Source of the DNA: Polytrichum commune | Lineage: Eukaryota; Streptophyta; Polytrichopsida; Polytrichales; Polytrichaceae | Assembly: GCA_950295325.1 (NCBI GenBank) | Contig: OX485804.1 | Coordinates: 2,666,001 to 2,730,000, forward strand | Length of the DNA stretch: 64,000 nucleotides | Reading direction: 5' to 3' | Shown here: one piece after another, positions 24,030 through 36,761 of the stretch | Position numbering within the stretch: the stretch's first letter is position 1 | How the letters are laid out: each line of letters begins with the position of its first letter | Translations under genes and position numbers: made by a program | The notes under the pieces: generated by a model | Databases searched by the model: none | What the model was told of the DNA's origin: nothing | Seen by the model: only the letters and a program-made list of their open reading frames with translations

Positions 24030-24200
24030 TTAAATGGTTACTGTTTCTGACTACACACTTATCCTAGGATATGAAACATGCAATTAGTAAGAGTTGGTTG
24101 TTGAATCCAAATTGAGACTGTAGCCACAATCCTAATAATTCTTGGAGCTCGTAAGAATATCTTATTCATATTGATCAAAGTGACCAAAATAATCATGGTG
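24030..24200 (-). repeat. Dispersed repeat family, copy
   Basis: Reverse complement of 41830-42170 in block order (CTTAAATGGTTAC, CCTAGGATATGAAACATG, AATCCAAATTGAG, GGAGCTCGT). It separates the decayed twin from the intact monooxygenase region. Confidence 0.75.
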
Positions 24201-24224
24201 CCAGTGTTTGTTCTATGCAGTCAA

Positions 24225-26083
24225 ACTAGCGAGTCTGCACTTTGTCACATTCACACAATAGGGTCCATCACCTTCAAATTCAACCTCTAACCCATCCTCC
24301 AATAAAGACTCCATTTCATGCTGTGGTTGGACTGTCCAAATGGCATGGTCAAGGGACCGACCATTTTGCAAGCTTCGTATTCAAGGGGAGAGGGGGGACA
24401 AGTACATCTGCACCCTTGGAGACCAAATTTGGTGCTCAATTTGCACCATGAAGGTTTCCGCTACGGTGTACGTGGATTCAAGTTTGAAGATTCAAAATAA
24501 AGTGTAGTCCGAGGCACAAGCTCTAGAGTCTAATTTGGATTCATGTGGGAGAAGGTAGGCAAGTTTTCCGTAGTCAATGTTGATTAGTACATGCACTTTT
24601 ATCTACAGTGAAGGTCACAATGACATTCATGTCACATGGTTACGCCCTTTCCTAGATTGTTTGCTTTGAGCTCAACCATTTCTAAACTAGCTACTTGGAC
24701 CTTTTGCAGAAGCCATCTTGTTGGTGATCTCCACAAATGATAGCCATCGTTTGTGGATACGAACGATCTGCATAAAAACAAACCAACAAAATATTGTCTC
24801 CTTTAGCATCACATTTCAAAATCCAATTGTTCGTCCAACCTTCTTCATGCCTAGTTGACAACATGGTTACAATATTTGACAAAGGTTAAGGATGAAGCAT
24901 TGGGATATTAAAACAAAGATCGATTAACCTTAAAGGTCCAAGAGGTGCATTCTGGACTTGAGGATGTTGTATGGAGGTGTTTTAGATGACTCCTTGCTAT
25001 TTAAAGCTGAAAATGTCGAAAATAGTCCCATCCAAAGTTTATCCATTTATCAATTGCATTCCTCCAACTAGAGCTAACATGTATGAAGTACAATCTCGGA
25101 TTTGGGCCTATACAAATGAGCAAAATTCAAATACATATTGCATACATCTTATTGTTGTCAAATATGGCCAAGTTTTCACTTCCTATTGGTAGCAGGTTTT
25201 GCTAAGTATAATATCAATATCATTGAATAGATTAAAGTTGATTGTTACCCATACATGTTTCAAGCTTGTAGAAACTATCATGTCAACCATAGAAAGATTA
25301 TCAATGCCTTTAAGGTTCTTCGAAATCAACCAACCACTCTGGAGACAAGAAAAACTAAAATTTGTTGTTGACATGACTTCATCTTTACAATTCTAAAATG
25401 AATTATCTAGTCATTTCAACCTTCATGTTTACACAGTATGATTGTATTTCTTTATTGATCTTTCAAACTATGTTGTACATAAGTTAGTTTTGAAGCTTGG
25501 GACACAATTTCATTAAAAAAATGTCTTGTTGTGCATTTTCATAAACATTTGTGATAAAAAACATTTTGCATGAATTTCTAGCATGTCAAGATGTTAAAAT
25601 TAGGTTTCATCCATTTGATATCCATCCTAAAGTGATTTGTAACAACTAGTCCTTAAATGTAAGAAAAAATAAACATCATTGTTATCACCAACATGAACCT
25701 CTTAATCCCATCATGTTTAAAGATTTCCCCTTGTTACAAGGTAAGGCATTGTGCCTTCCTTTCAAAAGGTGGGCTCTTGAGGGTTTCCTTTTTTATGTAA
25801 GCAACTTATAATCATTGAAAGTATTTCACTTAACAATTTTTGGCATAGTGTGCCTTCGCTCTTTGTCAGAAGTAAGTGCTCCCATAATCCAAAAAGCAAT
25901 CCTGATAGAGAAAGTTTTTAGCCTACATCTGAAACACTTAGTGACCAACATCTACATCTTCGGGAATCAGTCAGAGTGTTTCGCATATGTTTCACTAAAA
26001 TGTGAAAGAGAGTGCACAATACTCTCTCTTATAATGTTATGGCCCTTAAGTCATCTAAATTTTAAAAAGAACACCCTTGACGT
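24225..26083. other. 3' flank of the intact monooxygenase locus
   Basis: No gene recognised. 24225-24660 and 25685-26083 align with decayed sequence at 7000-7240, 9290-9480 and 10797-11050, so the duplicated block extends well beyond the gene itself. The interval at about 25690 is the empty site for the G/C-capped insertion at 10030-10797. Confidence 0.55.
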
Positions 26084-29000
26084 TTAAGGGTTGATGTTTA
26101 GAAGGGGGCCTCGTACCTCTGAATATGCAGTGAGGGTCTCAGAGCACAGGCTCTGAATTGGTGGGGCGAGAATAGACGGAGGAATCACTTTGCTCAAGGC
26201 AGGTTGGGCTATATTTCCAAGGTAAAAGAATGGCAACACCCATTTGGCTTGAGGGAAGGCAAACTCAGACAAATACGCAGCTGCATGGTCTTCCTGTGTT
26301 TGGCTTCCAGAGTACTTTTCTAACGCTATGTCTAGTTCATCTTCATGCCGGAGTGCCTCTGCAAGTGCCACAACATCCTGTAGAAACATATTATGCCATT
26401 AAATAGCCATGTCCTAGGCTTTTGCTACAACTTGAAACTTAGGCTACTGCAATTGTTCATCATCTCCTAACCTAAGGTAGGCATACTCAAAACAAACACA
26501 TAACCTAAAACCAACACTATGATGTAACAACACCTGTCATAAGTTTGAAGTCCCTGAATGTACAATTGTAGTAGATAGTGTTGATTTTAGGTACAACATT
26601 GCTTAAATTGAATATTGCAAGGACATCTTGGATTTCAGGGCATGCATTATTATGTCACGGAGTAGAAAGAAAGACTATAACCTTCTGGATGTTTGTTTTC
26701 CTACACACCTTTGCACTGAAATACTCAAAACACAATCAAGACATAATAACCTATGCATTTGAACAATTGAGCTTGGGATTTTGGTTCATGACACCTACCA
26801 TGGGGGTGCTTAAAAAACCTGCCCCTCCCATGTTTATCATTATTCACTCCAACTGGGTCCCCACTAGAATAAATCACGGTCTTTGTAAATTGACCTCGAT
26901 TTATTGGTCAATTTGGCTTAAAATTGAAACCATGCCCTATACAATGCTTATGTGCATTTTCACTCTCCCCCCATGGTAGGTGTCACGAAACTTTTCCTCT
27001 AAGTATACAAGGGTGTTCACGGAGACTTGACCTGTTTGCATGGCTCAATTCCATAGAAATCTTCCACCTCTAAGTAGATTAGGTAAGTGGCCCTATTATG
27101 GGGCATTCCAACTCCACACATTTTGGCCATTGGATTAGATCGGAATCGTCCCATCCATTAGACATTGTGAATCACAAAGATTGACATTTCAAGTGTCACA
27201 ATCGGAGTTGAGATGCAAACGTTTTAAGAGGTGAAAATGGCGATCCTCTTTCCCCTTGAACAATCACATAGACCCTCCCAATTGTGTTACCTATCAAACC
27301 TAGAATGGTGTCTATACTTTTAGCACATAGTTCAATCACTGTTCGAAATGTCTTCTTTTTAGTGTCCCGTCACTAACTTCCAAAGGGTGGTGTACATAAT
27401 GTAATTATCCTATACTACATGTATGAATCTTCTGTAACAATTTGCTTCCTAGTATTACAATGTGACATATAAAATAAACAAGCATAGAACAATGATGTAA
27501 TTAGTACAACATTAATTCAATGATTATGGATAGCCCTTTCTGGTGTGATAACAAAAAGGATAGAAATTTGTTGAGGATCTATACTCAAATCAGTCTACTA
27601 TGTCTTCTCTTACTACTCTTCGGCGAAAAATCTCCAGTGAGTGACCTAAAGTTTTCAAATTAGAATATTCGATTACAGATTCCACTACATTTGATGAACG
27701 AATTCGTCAAATTGCTTCACTACAGTTTTAGAAAGTAAATGAAATCTCAAGATATTATAAGGCCTACATATAGATCAAGTTTTGATTGTATGCAAAATTT
27801 GAGTAGAATAGGCTCCACTTTGATCTTGAGAGCCATCTTGGTGACTTTAAAAATATGAAAAAATTACATTTGTAGGAAGGAGTGCAAGACCTGCAGAGAG
27901 GAATTGCAACCCTGGCCAAGTGCATTGGACATGGCATGAGCCGCATCGCCCAGCAATACAGCCTGCCCATTTGCGTCATGGAATCTGCTACAGAACACCT
28001 GTCCATAGAACCAACTTTCAGAGTCCAGAGCATTATAGCATGTTACTATACACATAATGAGCACATAATTTGCAAGACGTTAGAGGAGAAGTTAATGATA
28101 GGTTGTAAACTTAGAGGCAAATGAATACATTTTCATACATTATGCAGAACTTGAACTATATATTCCTATTATACTATCAATCTGAGTAAACAGTCTAGCC
28201 TCTAGATGAGGACCCTGTGGTTATATTGTTATATATCATAAAATTTCAATTGATTATTTGACAACCTGCTTTTCCATATTTGCAGTAATTTATATACTCA
28301 AGAATTTTTTTGGGTCTTCTCTATACATCTATACTGATAGTTTCGAGTTCATGATGGTATTGAATCTATAATAAGGTGTAGTACAACATGATAATCATGT
28401 ATTTTAATCAAATGAGTTGACGTCCCCAGGTGGCATTGTACACATTCCAATGACTCCTCAGACCCAAGTGCAAAAGGTTTAAAACTCGCTCACCACTGTC
28501 TAAGATGAAAGTGGACAATCTGTATAGTAGAATGCCTATCGTGTCTTACTCTTGCCTCAGCCTCAGTGCCCTTACACACAGGAAAGCCCGACTCAAGAGG
28601 CTTTCTACTACATAACACAATCATGGTTTTCCTCCCTGTGCAACCCGTTTTCCTGCTTGGTGCATTCCAACAGTGGAATTAAACTGCAGGCTGGACGAGT
28701 GCATTCCACGCAATGGAATGCACTGCTACGTATGGGGGTGCATTTATGGTGTATAAAGGGGCTGATGATGACAAAGGGCCAAAAACAACAATGTGTTATG
28801 CATTCACCAGATGGTCACTGGTACCTAATCAGTCTGAGATTGAATAGAAAGGCCACCCAATCACCTTGTATGCGTGGGCATGAGAAGAAAGGTGTGGGTT
28901 AGAGGCTGAGCAGGACCTTCATTGAGGAAGTGGGACGCTGGTTGATAAACGCTTCAGCAGCTTCAATGGGGACTTTTAGAGGGGGCATGTACTTCTCCAT

Positions 29001-32000
29001 ATACGCTTTGAGCTACAGCACGCCAGGATTGGTATCAACACATTAGCATATCTGTCACTGGAAAAGACAGCACCTGTCGGTTTCCTCTGAAGGATACAAA
29101 AACTTACCAGTGCTATATTATGGCTCTAATCACTGTGCCATTCTTGCAGAGAAGTCATGCAGGAAACCTTGAAAATCTTTATGTTCTTCTTAGAGATTCA
29201 CAAGAAAATGATATGTGTATCTATATATATATCAAAACAATACTATGTAACACAATACTATGTAGCTGCATTTGAATGTCAATCTCGATAAGATTCAAAT
29301 GTCTCAGAACAACATAAAAAAATGTTCAAACTGACAACCAGGAAGCTGTCAAACCCCGAATTACAATTGTCTTCATAGAGATTCACAAGAAGGTGATATA
29401 TATATGTTACAGCAATTTTATATCCCCAAATTAATGGACCTGCATTTCAATGTTGATCTCAGTAAGACCCAAAAAACTTGGATCCCATGAGAAAAGATGT
29501 GCAAACTGACATCACGGACTCGAGCTTCGAAAATCCAAAGATGTTCATAGAGATTCACAAAGAGGTGGTGATATATATATTACAACAATTTTATGTAACA
29601 CAATGAACATACCTGCATTTATATGTCAATGTTCATGAAATTCAAAGGGCTCGGTACCCATGTGAACGGAATGTTGTGACTGACACCCCAATAACCCAAG
29701 GGAAAGACTAGGTGAACACCTTCAGGAACTAGAAGAGGTGCACACCTCAGCTGGTGACTTGATGTCAAGGAGCTCCGCAGGTGACGTGGCAGGTGACCAT
29801 TCTATGAGCACTGACATTCCATTCCCAGGGGTTGGAAAGCACGAGAAGCGCAAGCTTGTCTTTTCAGTTGTACCCGAGAAAGGAAGCTTCAGCCATGTCG
29901 ATTGATCACGAGCAGCACCCTCACTCACTGAATCCTCTTTGGTCACTCTGCAACTCATGCCAATCAAATCAATGTCAGAAGAATCATGTGATCTCACAAG
30001 TAGGGTTCTTATTCTACGAGTGTTGAACAATTGCTAAAGATACATCTGGTTCTTCGAAATGTATCCTTGTGATTATTGCTGTTCAAACAACACTTACAGA
30101 TAAAGGTACCCAGATAAAATAAGAATCAAGAGGAGATAGTCAATCCAAAGCTTTTAGAATTACACTCAAAACAGAGCAATTACAAGGAAGTGATCAGAAA
30201 CTATAAAGAAAAATGAAAAGAAATTGCTCATGCGGTAGTAACCAAATAGTGGCAAGCCATTTGACCAGTTGGGGCCATCCACATTAATCTATCTGGATGG
30301 AAGAAGCCACCTTCCACGACATCCCTACTGACTTCAGGATCAGTTCATGTTGTCTTGAGTTTCTGCCAGATCTCCAGAGGCAACAGGAAGGTTCAAACAA
30401 ATTGTAGTATGGCATGTATACTAAGACCACATGGTTTCAACATAAGGAAAACCAGGAGAGAGACACTACAAAACACCTGAAGTAGCAGGTAAAACAGAAG
30501 CCAAAAGTTTAATTTATTCGAGAGAACACCCTGATTTTGCTAAGAGGGCTTTGACAACCTCTCCTTAGGAGGACTCCAAAGCCTTGGTAAATTAGTACAT
30601 GAACTCATCACCACTCACCTAAAAGCGTGCACAGCTGCTTCGCAGAGTTCGGGGGGTCGTGGGACATAGAGAACCTTGAAGGTATACGGCATGTTGGTTT
30701 GTTGGTAATCGAAGCCTCGTTGACGTATGAATTCGTTGCGTACAATAGACCTTGCACCATCGGCTGCTACCAAAAGATTGTAGGGCACCGGTTTGTCCCA
30801 TTTGTCTTCAAATGAAACTGTGTGGCTCTTGAAGTCAGCTCCTGCACACCTCGCATTGAAGTGGACCTGGACAGAAGCATCATACGGCTCCGAAAGTGAG
30901 ATGGGGATTTTTTTTTATTAGAGCACTAGAAAAGGAGGAAAAGACAATTTCCTATTGGTCGTCGGTTCACTTAACCATGTGATTCACCACAGGGAGGAAG
31001 CACCATCTACAGGAGAACTCGAACCGACATGTGGATAGTTGCCCATAACGAGTAGGCAAAATGGCTCCCAAGTAGGTTAGTCACCGCGACACTTAGATGC
31101 TTAAGAGATGGAAGGTGGTTCTTCGCACACGTATAAGAGAACAACCTTCTTCAAGAGGACTTCTTTTTTGCACTGAGTGGAAAACATAAGTCCTCTTGAA
31201 GAAGGTTGCTCTCTTACATACGTGATTGCGCATTTCCGCCTTTGAGTTCTTATGCATTGAAGTGTTGTGGTGGCTAACCTCCTTGGGAATCATTTTCCCT
31301 ATCCACATGAAGCATTCCTTTGGCCACACAGCTCAAGTGCAAACTTGTGAAGTTTGCAATTGAACCATGTGGCCAAGGAAATTTCACTTGTGTAATGCCA
31401 TGGATCCCTTGTTTGTTTCCTATTGCTAAATCTTTTGAATATCGGAGAGGGGCAATAAATCAAGTTTCTTCGACATCAACTTGCACCCAATTCTCAGCTC
31501 GGCCTGATCCCGGGATTGAAAAACATACAGACAGGTGGACAAGATGATGATGATGCTTTACGGTGAAGTAGGAAACCCACCTGTAACTGCTTCTTGGAGT
31601 GGCGGGTCTCGAGCTCTTGAACGAGTGTGGCAGCCAGTGCTCTCTGATTGATGAGCAGAGACGGCTTACCTGGGTTCCTCTTCAAGGCGATGGCTCGCTT
31701 GCCCGCGTGCAGTACGAATTGCGAGGTAGGCATGCCACATTTCTCGACTTTTTCCCATAAACCCTCCACCCTTTTGATAGCGTCCTGCCCACGCGCGCTC
31801 AATCCCACGCAGTATTGCCGCTCCTTGTATCTACCACACGCAGAGACACATCAAATCATCAGCATTCCTGTTCCTGGAAATGAGTTGCGAAGACGACTCG
31901 CAACTCCGTTGCTCGTCTGCAGTTGATAACCCGGAAACAGATGATCTTGGCAAAGAAGGGGGTAAGGGGCAAAAGGAGGGGAATTCCTCGACTACGCCTT

Positions 32001-33064
32001 GTATCAATGGAAGTTGATCAAGTAAGAGTAGTTGTAGTTATGATAATCAATGCACCTGCTTATCCTTCAAAATACAACCAAAATAAACTACAACCAACCA
32101 CCGCCGTTGTTGTGCACATAGTTGTGTGTAATGCAGCTGTGAACCCCAGAACAGAGGATTTTGGTAAAGAGGGGAGAAAAGAGGGGAATTCTTCAAGATC
32201 TCCTTGTATCAATGGTAGTTGATGAAATAAGAGTAGGTCTAGTTGCGGTTATCACATATGCACACCTTCTTATCCCTCCTTGCCCCTTAAAAAACAGAGC
32301 CAAAACAAACTACAACCATCCACCACTGACGGTGGTTGCGCTTGTGTGTAATTTGGTTGTAATTGCGTGTAAAATGCTTGCGAATTTCAAAACAGAGGAT
32401 CTTGGCAAAGAGGGGAAAATAGATGTGAACTCCTCAACTTCGCCTTGTATCGATGGTTGTTGATAAAGGATGACCAGTTGGGATTGTGGTTGTCAACATT
32501 GCGTGACCTTCTCATCCCTCGTTATTCCTCAAAAATAGTGCCACAGAATGTGGACTACACCCATCACCCACCATGGGTTGTAGTTGTATGTGATGCAATG
32601 CAATTGCTAACCCCAAACAGAGGATCTTGGCAAGGGAAAAATAGGTGTATCTTTCAACTACGCCTTGTATCAATCCTAATTCTTGGAGGGAGAGGCATTG
32701 TGGTTGCAATTCTCATCAATGCACTTTCTTATCCTTCCTTTTCCCTCCGAAACACAGCCAAAGAAAGTAAACTTCAACCATCACTCAGTTGCGAACCGCA
32801 CAATACAGAATTAAGCCAAAGCGAGAGGGGGGGAGAAGAATGAATTTGGTATTTCTGGAACTGAAGGCGGGTATGTATGTGTTCCTGCATCCTCTCTTCA
32901 ACTTACGGGGCCAGAGGGATGCGCGGGTCGTTGCGAGCTTCGAAGATGCGGATAGGCAGAAGCTGAGGCTTGGGGGGTTGGGATTGCAACAGCAAGTGTG
33001 CCAGCAACAGCCCAGCAGGCCCGGCTCCCACAATCACCGTCCCAGCTGCACCCGCCTCCGCCAT
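26084..33064 (-). CDS. FAD-dependent aromatic monooxygenase (kynurenine 3-monooxygenase/PHBH type)
   Basis: Seven exons: 33064-32907, 31830-31581, 30866-30619, 29947-29746, 29012-28917, 27998-27891 and 26377-26084, joining in phase to 451 codons plus TAA. Family hallmarks appear in order: the Rossmann GAGPAG at residues 13-18 ending in an acidic residue (IRIFEAR); GLSARGQDAI near 62; the DG motif LLVAADGARSIVR at 167-179; and the GD motif LLGDAAHAM at 333-341 followed by GQGCNSSLQD. Such enzymes use NAD(P)H and O2 to hydroxylate an aromatic or related ring; the substrate cannot be read from sequence. No signal peptide or clear transmembrane anchor was seen. Donors after exons 5 and 6 are weak (AAG|GTCCTG, CAG|GTCTTG). 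The length fits the family. A broken tandem twin lies at 11.0-23.5 kb. Family confident, substrate unknown. Confidence 0.88.
27180..27350 (-). repeat. Dispersed repeat family, partial copy in intron 6
   Basis: CCTAGAATGGTGTCTA and the adjacent AGCACATAGTTCAATC block match 52300-52350 closely. The longer family consensus is only partly present. Confidence 0.5.
29180..29700. repeat. Tandem repeat in monooxygenase intron 4
   Basis: About three units of 170-190 bp. Each contains AGAGATTCACAAG, a GTGATAT(AT)n stretch, CAATTTTATGT-like and GCATTTxAATGTCAAT-like blocks (unit starts near 29192, 29377 and 29548). The decayed twin retains two units at 15490-15790. Confidence 0.8.
31124..31230. ncRNA. 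Hairpin with 21-bp perfect stem in intron 2
   Basis: 31142-31162 and 31188-31208 are perfect reverse complements, separated by a 25-nt loop. Pairing continues outward with small bulges to about 31124 and 31230 (CACGTAT, AAGAGA, CGCA blocks). Size, loop and near-perfect arm resemble a plant microRNA or young MITE-derived small-RNA precursor. Expression cannot be judged from sequence; a transposon foldback is the alternative. Confidence 0.4.
31942..32800. repeat. Tandem array of about 210-240-bp units in monooxygenase intron 1
   Basis: Four units and a partial one begin near 31942, 32154, 32394 and 32622 with GA(G/T)GATCTTGGCAAAGAGG-like sequence. Each continues through CCTTGTATCAATGG, a TTGTGGTT-rich part, CTTATCC and AAACTACAACCA. 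Units differ by substitutions and indels. In the decayed twin the array is absent, together with exon 1. Confidence 0.88.
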
Positions 33065-36000
33065 TGCTTCCTTCTCCTCAAAAACAACTCTTGTTAATAT
33101 AAGTCACTGCAATCTCAATTTTCCAAAAACTCAAATCCGCCAAATTCCCCAAGTTTCTATCCGCTACTTCACCACCACTAATTGACCAACCTGTACTTTC
33201 TCAAACCACAGATTCTTCACCACCCAAATCTCTCTTACTCTAAGAACACAGTATTCTTCCCAAACGCCAAACCGGCTTGCTCATATGCTCCATAATGTCC
33301 AAAAAAAAGGTCCCGCCACATGTGCGGCCGCCTACTCCTGCTTCAATCTCCACCAGAGTTTTTCTTCAAACGCTAATGACCTCCAACTGCCGACTGCCCT
33401 CCGAACCCAACACCTGTAGATGGAAACCATACTTCAGTGGACCCAAGGTTTTCTCAAGAATCCACGAAAGTTATGGCAATGATAAAGTGCAGTGGATGAG
33501 GTGGACAAGCATTTCCATTACCTACGTCTGCATACATGCCGCTGTTGATCATGAGCCATGGCGTCACCGTTGCTGGCATCGAACAACCTACACAGTAGAA
33601 TCTAGGATTGCAACTAACTGCCAACATCAGTGTCCGGGGAGATTTTTGGGCATAATCGGTCCAAATCCTAGTGTTTCCAAGTCCAACCGGTTACACGGTG
33701 TGATCTTTCGGTTTGTCTTCAATAGTTTGAGGTTCTCCCCGTTCATTGGCCAACATTCGGTGGCTTCAGGTAGTCAAAAGCTGGAGCAGTGACAGGAAAT
33801 CTTCATCATTCTTCTTATTATTTCTCTACAAGGAATGGTTGCACGAGTTCCGAATAGCTTGCGAACGCAATCGGCGCTTAGGCCTCCCTTTACACTAATA
33901 AATTACTTTTATAAAGCTTAGAGGGGTTGAGAGCTCAAAGATGGAGAGCTTCAAGAGAGGAGCCTTCTCGTTGGCGGAAAGGAGCCTCTTACTCATGCAT
34001 GTTCACACATGTCCATTTTATACTCGAGCTTTCAACTTGGGTGATTCGGTCTTTTGAGTAGGCTTATAACACTTACGATATTTATAGGACAATGTTCATA
34101 GTGGGGTGCAATGTGATATTCACGGGTACCGTCCGAAAGTGGAAACCCAAGGATAATGTTCAAAAATCTCACATCGCACAACACGATGGATATTCTTCTG
34201 CATTAACCATTCTGGATATTTTTACAGACATTTGTGCATTATATGTGCCACAATAAACGTGATGTGTTATGACATGCTATAATGCATTGTCCATCCCTAC
34301 CTTTCTTTGTTGATAACATTACGCTCTATAGTGATCAGAAATCAGCAAGGGAATCTATCCAAAATAATGTATGTGTGCCTAGAAATAAAACCAGCTTTAA
34401 AGTAACACCTACATTTCATCTTTGAAGTGTCAACAAATGAGTGTGGTGGCACATTGAGTAAGCCAAAGATAATAACCACTAATCATAAGTGGCATCAAGT
34501 ACAAAAATAACACCACTTTGATCATGTATAGTGGCAGTGTAAGATGGATGTAAGAAATGGTTTAAAAAGAGCGTCAAATTTGGCCAAACATAGTGGCCAA
34601 GATTTATTTTGGTTTTATGCATATTTGTATGTTGGTTGCATAATGCACAATGAAGAATGCAACTTGGTTTCTTTCTTTTTATACCAATTTAAAATTGACG
34701 ATAGGATGCAATTATGTTCTAAGAATTGGAGGTAGGTCATAAGGGAGGAGCTATCATGGTTGATATGTTGGTGACAACACAAGTTGCATATGTGACATGT
34801 GATGCAAAGTTGGTCTTGACCTTCCAAACCATGTTGGTTCATTGGTTTTTTTGACTCTTTTTTCAAGTTTTTGTTTTAAAGGGAAAAAATCACATTGCTA
34901 TTTTTGGTGCAATTTGGCCTCATAAAGCCAAAAAAACATTAATAATGGTTCATTTGGGATCTACCTGCTTAACGACGCAATGTAAAAGGGGTCTCACAAA
35001 AGGTGAACAATGCCCTCATTTAATTGAAGAGTCTCACATCACTAGAAGGAATCATGTCCAAATCAACCCTACAGGGTAGCAAGAATTTCACTGTAAAAGG
35101 GCACTGGTATGCGGTGGTAGTAGTCCGTCGGTGCAATCTTGATGGCCTAGTTAAAAGCCAGGTGATGCACCCAATAATGCTCTTTTCAACCCCTTGGGGC
35201 TTCTGTGGGTGATGATCCCCATCCTAAGTGTTTACAATTTTTGTGCGTTGAGGAACCATCTCTGCAGTGACTCCAATTGCCCCATTTGGCTTGGGTGACC
35301 TAATTCATGGCTCCAGCTTTGGTGTCAAGAGAAGGGTCGCACTTTCTGGGGAAAGTCCTAGTCGTGGCTCTTTTCGCCTTGGATCGTGGAATCAATGAAT
35401 GTCTCTCATCAATAGCATCTCACTGTCAAAACAACAATCTCCTCCTATATGCATAAGAGAACAACTTTACACATAACAAGTCATCGGTGTGCGCAGAATA
35501 AGAAATGCACTTTTCAGTTCATGGATAATATTAGTGCATTGTAATTAATTGTGATTAGTCAATAGGATGCCACATTAGCAATATTATCCACCTAGGCAAT
35601 TACCCTTACAAGATGCCACGTCATCACGGTGTTCACGAGGTAACTAACTAACGAAGAGTTCTTCTGGAACCTTCCAACCTCTGCCTCCGAGGTCTCATGC
35701 ACCAAGAGCACAAAGAGTAGTAGCTGTAGCAAGTAAATGTTATCAGTTGGTTGTACACAATAGAGTTATAGAGTTCTCAAGCAGATAGACAGTTTTCTTG
35801 TATGTTTACTTGGACGATGCAATAAAGAACTATTGTTCCACCATTACTCTGTGTACACTTGAGATAGATTGTGCTTGATCAAACCTATTGAGTCTACAGA
35901 TAACACTTGCAACTTGGCTTCCTTGAAGAGGCTCACAATTTGGCACTACTGCAAGTAAGACTGGGAGAATTCGCCCAAACATGGATGGACTTTTCTTTGC

Positions 36001-36700
36001 AATACCTGCCAAACTGCATCACAAACCATCTCAAACAGATTACACAGGTTGCCCTAGATTACATGGATATGCCAACAAAGTTCAGATGACAAAAAGAAAA
36101 GAAAAAAATATTCCAACCATCAAGAAAAGTCTAGCTGGCTAATACCTAATTTGTAGCTACCTGTCTATAATGACCAAGTAGACTTTTAACACAATCACAT
36201 TAATCAGCATATGAACTTGTGCTTTGCTTGTCTTTGAATTTCTTAGAGCCGCCAACAACCACCATGACTTTTGAGTCTTCTAGAATTGCCAAGAATAATA
36301 ATGTTGTACATTGGTGGATCTCTTGAAGCTGTCTCAACGCCTCACCATCCACCCCTTGAGCTCACACACATATTGAAATCAGCCCACTAACAATTGCAAA
36401 TGCAGAACTCTGACAGCATTGCTAAAAAGGCTCAGGAGGGGAAAAAAGGCAAAGAAGGCTAAAATTCCAGCTTTCCATAAGATTGCGAGTAGTTGACTTT
36501 CCAAATCAACACATAACCTTAATATGTTCGTTACAATGCATGAAACATACTCCAATTCCTTACCAACCAGCATCTTAGACTGCATCTGCCCACAAAATGT
36601 ACACAACAAACACTTCACATATATAGATTATGAAACCTGAAATAATAACAACATATTTTATTGCGAAGTTCATGTGTCCAACATGAATGCCTCATACATG
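33065..36700. other. Upstream region of the monooxygenase and intergenic repeats
   Basis: 33065-33400 is the probable promoter/5' UTR of the monooxygenase; part of it (33213-33360) is conserved in the decayed twin. A plus-strand frame of 171 codons (33277-33792) has no recognisable domain. Beyond 33.8 kb no gene was recognised. 35520-35870 has LTR-like features (AATAAAGAACT near 35820) without identifiable ends. Confidence 0.4.
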
Positions 36701-36761
36701 ATCATACTTGTGCACCTACTTGTACTACTTATTCAAAAATATTAACCCCGTATTATTTATT

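Noticed and set aside
33277-33792. Plus-strand open frame of 171 codons upstream of the monooxygenase
   Set aside because: No recognisable domain; rich in rare residues (C, W, H). Its 5' part is non-coding in the twin, where stops interrupt it.
35520-35870. Possible solo LTR
   Set aside because: A polyadenylation-like AATAAAG and a plausible layout are present, but no TG/CA ends, target duplication or second copy could be found.
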